The notes under the pieces were generated by a model. The model was not told the origin of the DNA, made no database searches, and saw only the letters and a program-made list of their open reading frames with translations. Of a stretch of DNA of 64,000 nt, positions 60,867-64,000 are shown piece by piece. Position 1 is the stretch's first letter, and every line of letters begins with the position of its first letter. The translations under genes were made by a program, and so were the position numbers. Origin of the DNA: an uncultured Pelagibacteraceae bacterium (GTDB lineage Bacteria; Pseudomonadota; Alphaproteobacteria; Pelagibacterales; Pelagibacteraceae); the NCBI GenBank assembly GCA_902623735.1, contig CACNUU010000003.1, positions 1-64,000 of the forward strand, in the 5' to 3' direction.

Positions 60867-61736
60867 TTATTCTGTTTTTGGTTTTATATTTCCAAAAAAT
60901 TTGAAGAATTCACTATCTGGAGATAATATTAATGATGTTTCTCCTCCAATAAGAGCTTTTTCGTATGCCTGCATTGCTCTGTAAAATGCAAAGAACTCAG
61001 GGTCTTGTCCAAAAGCATCAGCAAATATTTTATTTCTTTGTCCATCACCCTCACCCTTCATTATCTCTGATTTTTTTTGAGCATCAGCTAGAATTACCGT
61101 TACCTCTTTATCAGCTGTTGAAGTAATCGTTACAGCCATTTCCGCACCTCTTGCTCTAAACTCTTTTGCTTCTCTTTCCCTCTCAGTTTGCATTCTTCTA
61201 AAAATAGCATCACTGTTTGCTTGAGGAAGGTCAGCTCTTTTAATTCTTACATCAACTATCTTAATACCAAAGTTTTCTGCCTCAGTATTAACTCCTTCTT
61301 GAATTAAAGCCATTTGTTTTGTTCTATCTTCAGAAAGAAGGGTTTGAAGCTCTTGCTGACCTAATACGTTTCTTATTCTTGAATTAATAATTGTTGCTAA
61401 CCTTGATCTTGCAACTCTCTCGTTTCCAACAGATATATAAAATTTTAGTGGGTCGACAATTTGAAACCTTGCAAACGCATCAACAATAAGTCTTTTTTGA
61501 TCTGAAGCAATCACTTCTTCTGGTGGAGTATCTAAATTTAATATTCTTTTATCTAAGTAAACAACATTTTGAATAAATGGAATTTTAAAATTTAAACCAG
61601 GTTTTAAGATTATTCTTTTTGGATCACCAAATTGTAAAACTATAGCTTGGTTTACCTCTTTAACAATAAAAATTGAAAAATATGCAACAACAGCTATTGC
61701 AATCAAAATACCAGCAGTTATCTTTCCCATATTCAT
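60867..61736 (-). CDS. hflC: FtsH modulator HflC (SPFH family)
   Basis: 'VNQAIVLQFGDPKRIILKPGLNFKIPFIQNVVYLDKRIL', 'EFRARGAEMAVTITSTADKEVTVILADAQK'. Confidence 0.95.
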   Translation of the reverse strand: MNMGKITAGILIAIAVVAYFSIFIVKEVNQAIVLQFGDPKRIILKPGLNFKIPFIQNVVYLDKRILNLDTPPEEVIASDQKRLIVDAFARFQIVDPLKFYISVGNERVARSRLATIINSRIRNVLGQQELQTLLSEDRTKQMALIQEGVNTEAENFGIKIVDVRIKRADLPQANSDAIFRRMQTEREREAKEFRARGAEMAVTITSTADKEVTVILADAQKKSEIMKGEGDGQRNKIFADAFGQDPEFFAFYRAMQAYEKALIGGETSLILSPDSEFFKFFGNIKPKTE

Positions 61737-61737
61737 T

Positions 61738-62847
61738 TTAGTTAGTCACTTTCTTTTTTAATTCTGGCAAAGGCAAATAAGGTACAACACCCGATCCAGC
61801 ATTTTTCTCAATAATAACCTTATCAATATCAGCTAAAACTTTTTCCATTGTTTCTAAATACATTCTTTCTTGAGTAACAGATTTTGCTTTTTTATACTCA
61901 TTATAAATAGCCAAAAATCTACTTGCTTCACCTTCAGCTTTAGCAACAACTTCTTTTTTATAGGCCTCAGCAGCTTGTAAAATTTTTGCAGCTTCCCCTC
62001 TAGCTCTTGGAATTACATCATTAGCGTATGCTTCAGCCTCATTTTTAGATCTTTCCATGTCAGCTCTCGCAGCCTGTACATCTCTGAACGCATCAATAAC
62101 TTGGTCTGGTGGATCAGCTTTTTGTGTTTGCACTTGGGTAATCTGAATTCCACTTGTATATTCATCTAATATTTTTTGTATGATTTCTTGTGTATCATTT
62201 TCAATCACTGATCTTCCTTCAGTTAAAATTGGCTGAATATCAGATCTTGCAATTACTTCTCTCATTGCAGTCTCTGCAGCTGCTTTAACTGTTCCCTCTG
62301 GGTCTTGAATTTTAAATAAAAAATTTCCTGCATCCTTAATCACCCAAAATACTGAAAAGTCTATATTAACAATATTTTCATCACCAGTTAACATTAGGCT
62401 TTCTTGCGGGACATCAGCAACTCCACCTGATGATGAAAATCCGCTATCTCTTTCAGATCTAAAACCGATATCAATTCTGTTTACCTTGGTAACTTTTGGC
62501 GTGAGAACAGACTCTATGGGAAAAGGAATGTGATAATTTAATCCAGGTTGAGTAGTTTTTACAAATTTACCAAATCTTAATACGACACCTTGCTCATCTG
62601 GTAAAACTCTATAAAGACCACTTGCTAACCACACAAAACCTAAAATAATTAAAACTAATATAGCTTGTTTTCCTCCTGATGAACTTCCGCCCGGTAAAAA
62701 TTTTTTGATTTTTTCTTGAATTTCTCTTATGATTTTATCAATATCTGGAGGGGTTGGACCTCTTCCACTTCCATTTCCACTTCCACTTCCACCTCCTGGG
62801 GGTGTTCCCCAAGGGCTTCCGCCTCTTTGTTGAAAATCATCTGACAT
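61738..62847 (-). CDS. hflK: FtsH modulator HflK (SPFH family)
   Basis: Gly-rich N-terminus, one TM, 'LPDEQGVVLRFGKFVKTTQPGLNYHIPFPIE', next to hflC. Confidence 0.95.
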   Translation of the reverse strand: MSDDFQQRGGSPWGTPPGGGSGSGNGSGRGPTPPDIDKIIREIQEKIKKFLPGGSSSGGKQAILVLIILGFVWLASGLYRVLPDEQGVVLRFGKFVKTTQPGLNYHIPFPIESVLTPKVTKVNRIDIGFRSERDSGFSSSGGVADVPQESLMLTGDENIVNIDFSVFWVIKDAGNFLFKIQDPEGTVKAAAETAMREVIARSDIQPILTEGRSVIENDTQEIIQKILDEYTSGIQITQVQTQKADPPDQVIDAFRDVQAARADMERSKNEAEAYANDVIPRARGEAAKILQAAEAYKKEVVAKAEGEASRFLAIYNEYKKAKSVTQERMYLETMEKVLADIDKVIIEKNAGSGVVPYLPLPELKKKVTN

Positions 62848-62897
62848 ATCATATCTATATAGTGTCTAATTAATTAAAAACAAGTTAAGATCAATTT

Positions 62898-63722
62898 ATG
62901 ACAGATAAAAAGCCTGAACTAAGTGCCGCAATGAGAAATAAGCCACAATCAAAGATTTTCACAAAAAATCCAATAATTGGTACGAAATTTACCTTGGCAA
63001 TCTCTAGTGCAAAAGGTGGTGTTGGTAAATCTACTTTTGCAACTAACCTTGCTCTCGCACTTAAGCGGATAGGATGTAAAGTTGGATTGCTAGATGCTGA
63101 TATATATGGCCCCTCTATACCAAAGATGTTTGGTATTAATGAAAAACCAAAAAGTGATGGTCAAAAATTAGAACCAATAATTAAATACGATGTTCAATGT
63201 ATGTCTATTGGCTTTTTAACAGATCAACAAACTCCAATGATTTGGCGAGGACCTATGGTAACAAGTGCAATTAAAACTTTTACGCAAAAAGTATCTTGGA
63301 AAGATTTAGATTTTATAATTGTTGATATGCCTCCTGGAACAGGAGATACACAATTAACTTTTTCTCAACAAATTAAAATGGATGGAGCTATAATAGTTTC
63401 AACTCCTCAAGAAGTAGCTATTCTAGATGTTAAAAGAGGTATAAAGATGTTTGATAAACTTGGAGTCAATATAATAGGTTTAGTAGACAATATGAGCTGT
63501 TTTATTGGAGATGATGGCAAAAAATATAATATTTTTGGTGAGGGCGGTGTTAAAAGAACTGCGGATGAATTTCAGAAAGAATTTTTAGGAGAAATACCTA
63601 TTGATCCAGAAATTGGCAAATATAGTGACGAAGGAACACCTATTGTTGAAAAAATTCCTGATCACAAAATTTCAAAAATATATTTAAATTTTGCTAATAA
63701 AATTAAATCAACTTATCTTTAA
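62898..63722 (+). CDS. apbC: Mrp/NBP35-family Fe-S carrier ATPase
   Basis: 'ISSAKGGVGKSTFATNLALALKRIGCKVGLLDADIYGPSIPKMFG', 'DMPPGTGDTQLTFSQ'. Confidence 0.94.
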   Translation: MTDKKPELSAAMRNKPQSKIFTKNPIIGTKFTLAISSAKGGVGKSTFATNLALALKRIGCKVGLLDADIYGPSIPKMFGINEKPKSDGQKLEPIIKYDVQCMSIGFLTDQQTPMIWRGPMVTSAIKTFTQKVSWKDLDFIIVDMPPGTGDTQLTFSQQIKMDGAIIVSTPQEVAILDVKRGIKMFDKLGVNIIGLVDNMSCFIGDDGKKYNIFGEGGVKRTADEFQKEFLGEIPIDPEIGKYSDEGTPIVEKIPDHKISKIYLNFANKIKSTYL

Positions 63723-64000
63723 GATCAAAAGCAGTCATTAATTCATTCCATTCTCTTTTTGATAAACCCGAGTCATCAAGATTTACATTTTGACCCTTTA
63801 TTAGTTTTTGAATAATCATTTTACCTTTTGCGGAAACTTCTGTCCCACCGACTCTATAATCCATAAATGCGTCATAAGTAATTGGCACCCATTTTTTTAA
63901 AGTATCTAACATTATATCAGCATAAACTCTTATTTCATATTGAGCGTGATGATCAGCTCTTAATCTTAAAAAGTTCATTAAATTTAACAAATCCGTTTTC
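63703..64000 (-). CDS. thyX: FAD-dependent thymidylate synthase ThyX, C-terminal part (5' end outside window)
   Basis: Frame stays open to the window edge: 'KTDLLNLMNFLRLRADHHAQYEIRVYADIM', the ThyX C-terminal signature. Confidence 0.88.
   Translation of the reverse strand, partial: KTDLLNLMNFLRLRADHHAQYEIRVYADIMLDTLKKWVPITYDAFMDYRVGGTEVSAKGKMIIQKLIKGQNVNLDDSGLSKREWNELMTAFDLKDKLI

Noticed and set aside
62745-62830. Short repetitive CCACTTCCATTT-like tract
   Set aside because: Encodes the ordinary Gly/Ser-rich HflK N-terminus (GGGSGSGNGSGRG); not a CRISPR or regulatory repeat.

Overview
The window is AT-rich, extremely gene-dense alphaproteobacterial DNA. Gene content, very short spacers and many stop/start overlaps resemble a streamlined marine SAR11/Pelagibacter-like genome; that lineage call is inference. 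It has three parts. (1) Core blocks: bamB-yfgM-acnA; hflK-hflC-DUF2065-degP-miaA-ilvB-ilvH-ilvC-leuA-mreBCD-mrdA-rodA; mrp/apbC; partial thyX. (2) Transport: one polyamine-type ABC operon, two complete branched-chain-type ABC systems, AzlCD, two LysE and two EamA exporters, and an NCS1 permease. (3) Small catabolic modules: allantoin degradation; ureohydrolase + ALDH; an ectoine-type M24 hydrolase/EutA pair joined to an ABC transporter; a glutarate-2-hydroxylase (GlaH/CsiD)-like gene; and a luciferase-like monooxygenase / DUF1185 / alpha-beta hydrolase / ALDH / DMT-exporter cassette. I saw no rRNA, tRNA, CRISPR array, transposase or phage gene. Best candidates for undescribed biology: the LLM-DUF1185 cassette (24.1-29.0 kb); the EutA/DoeA-ABC-FadN-like operon (14.4-23.1 kb); a structured leader/terminator abutting the start codon of a LysE-family gene (42.45-42.51 kb); intrinsic terminators inside two transporter operons between the binding-protein gene and the permease; leaderless promoters; and an unannotated 23-aa membrane micro-ORF after livM.
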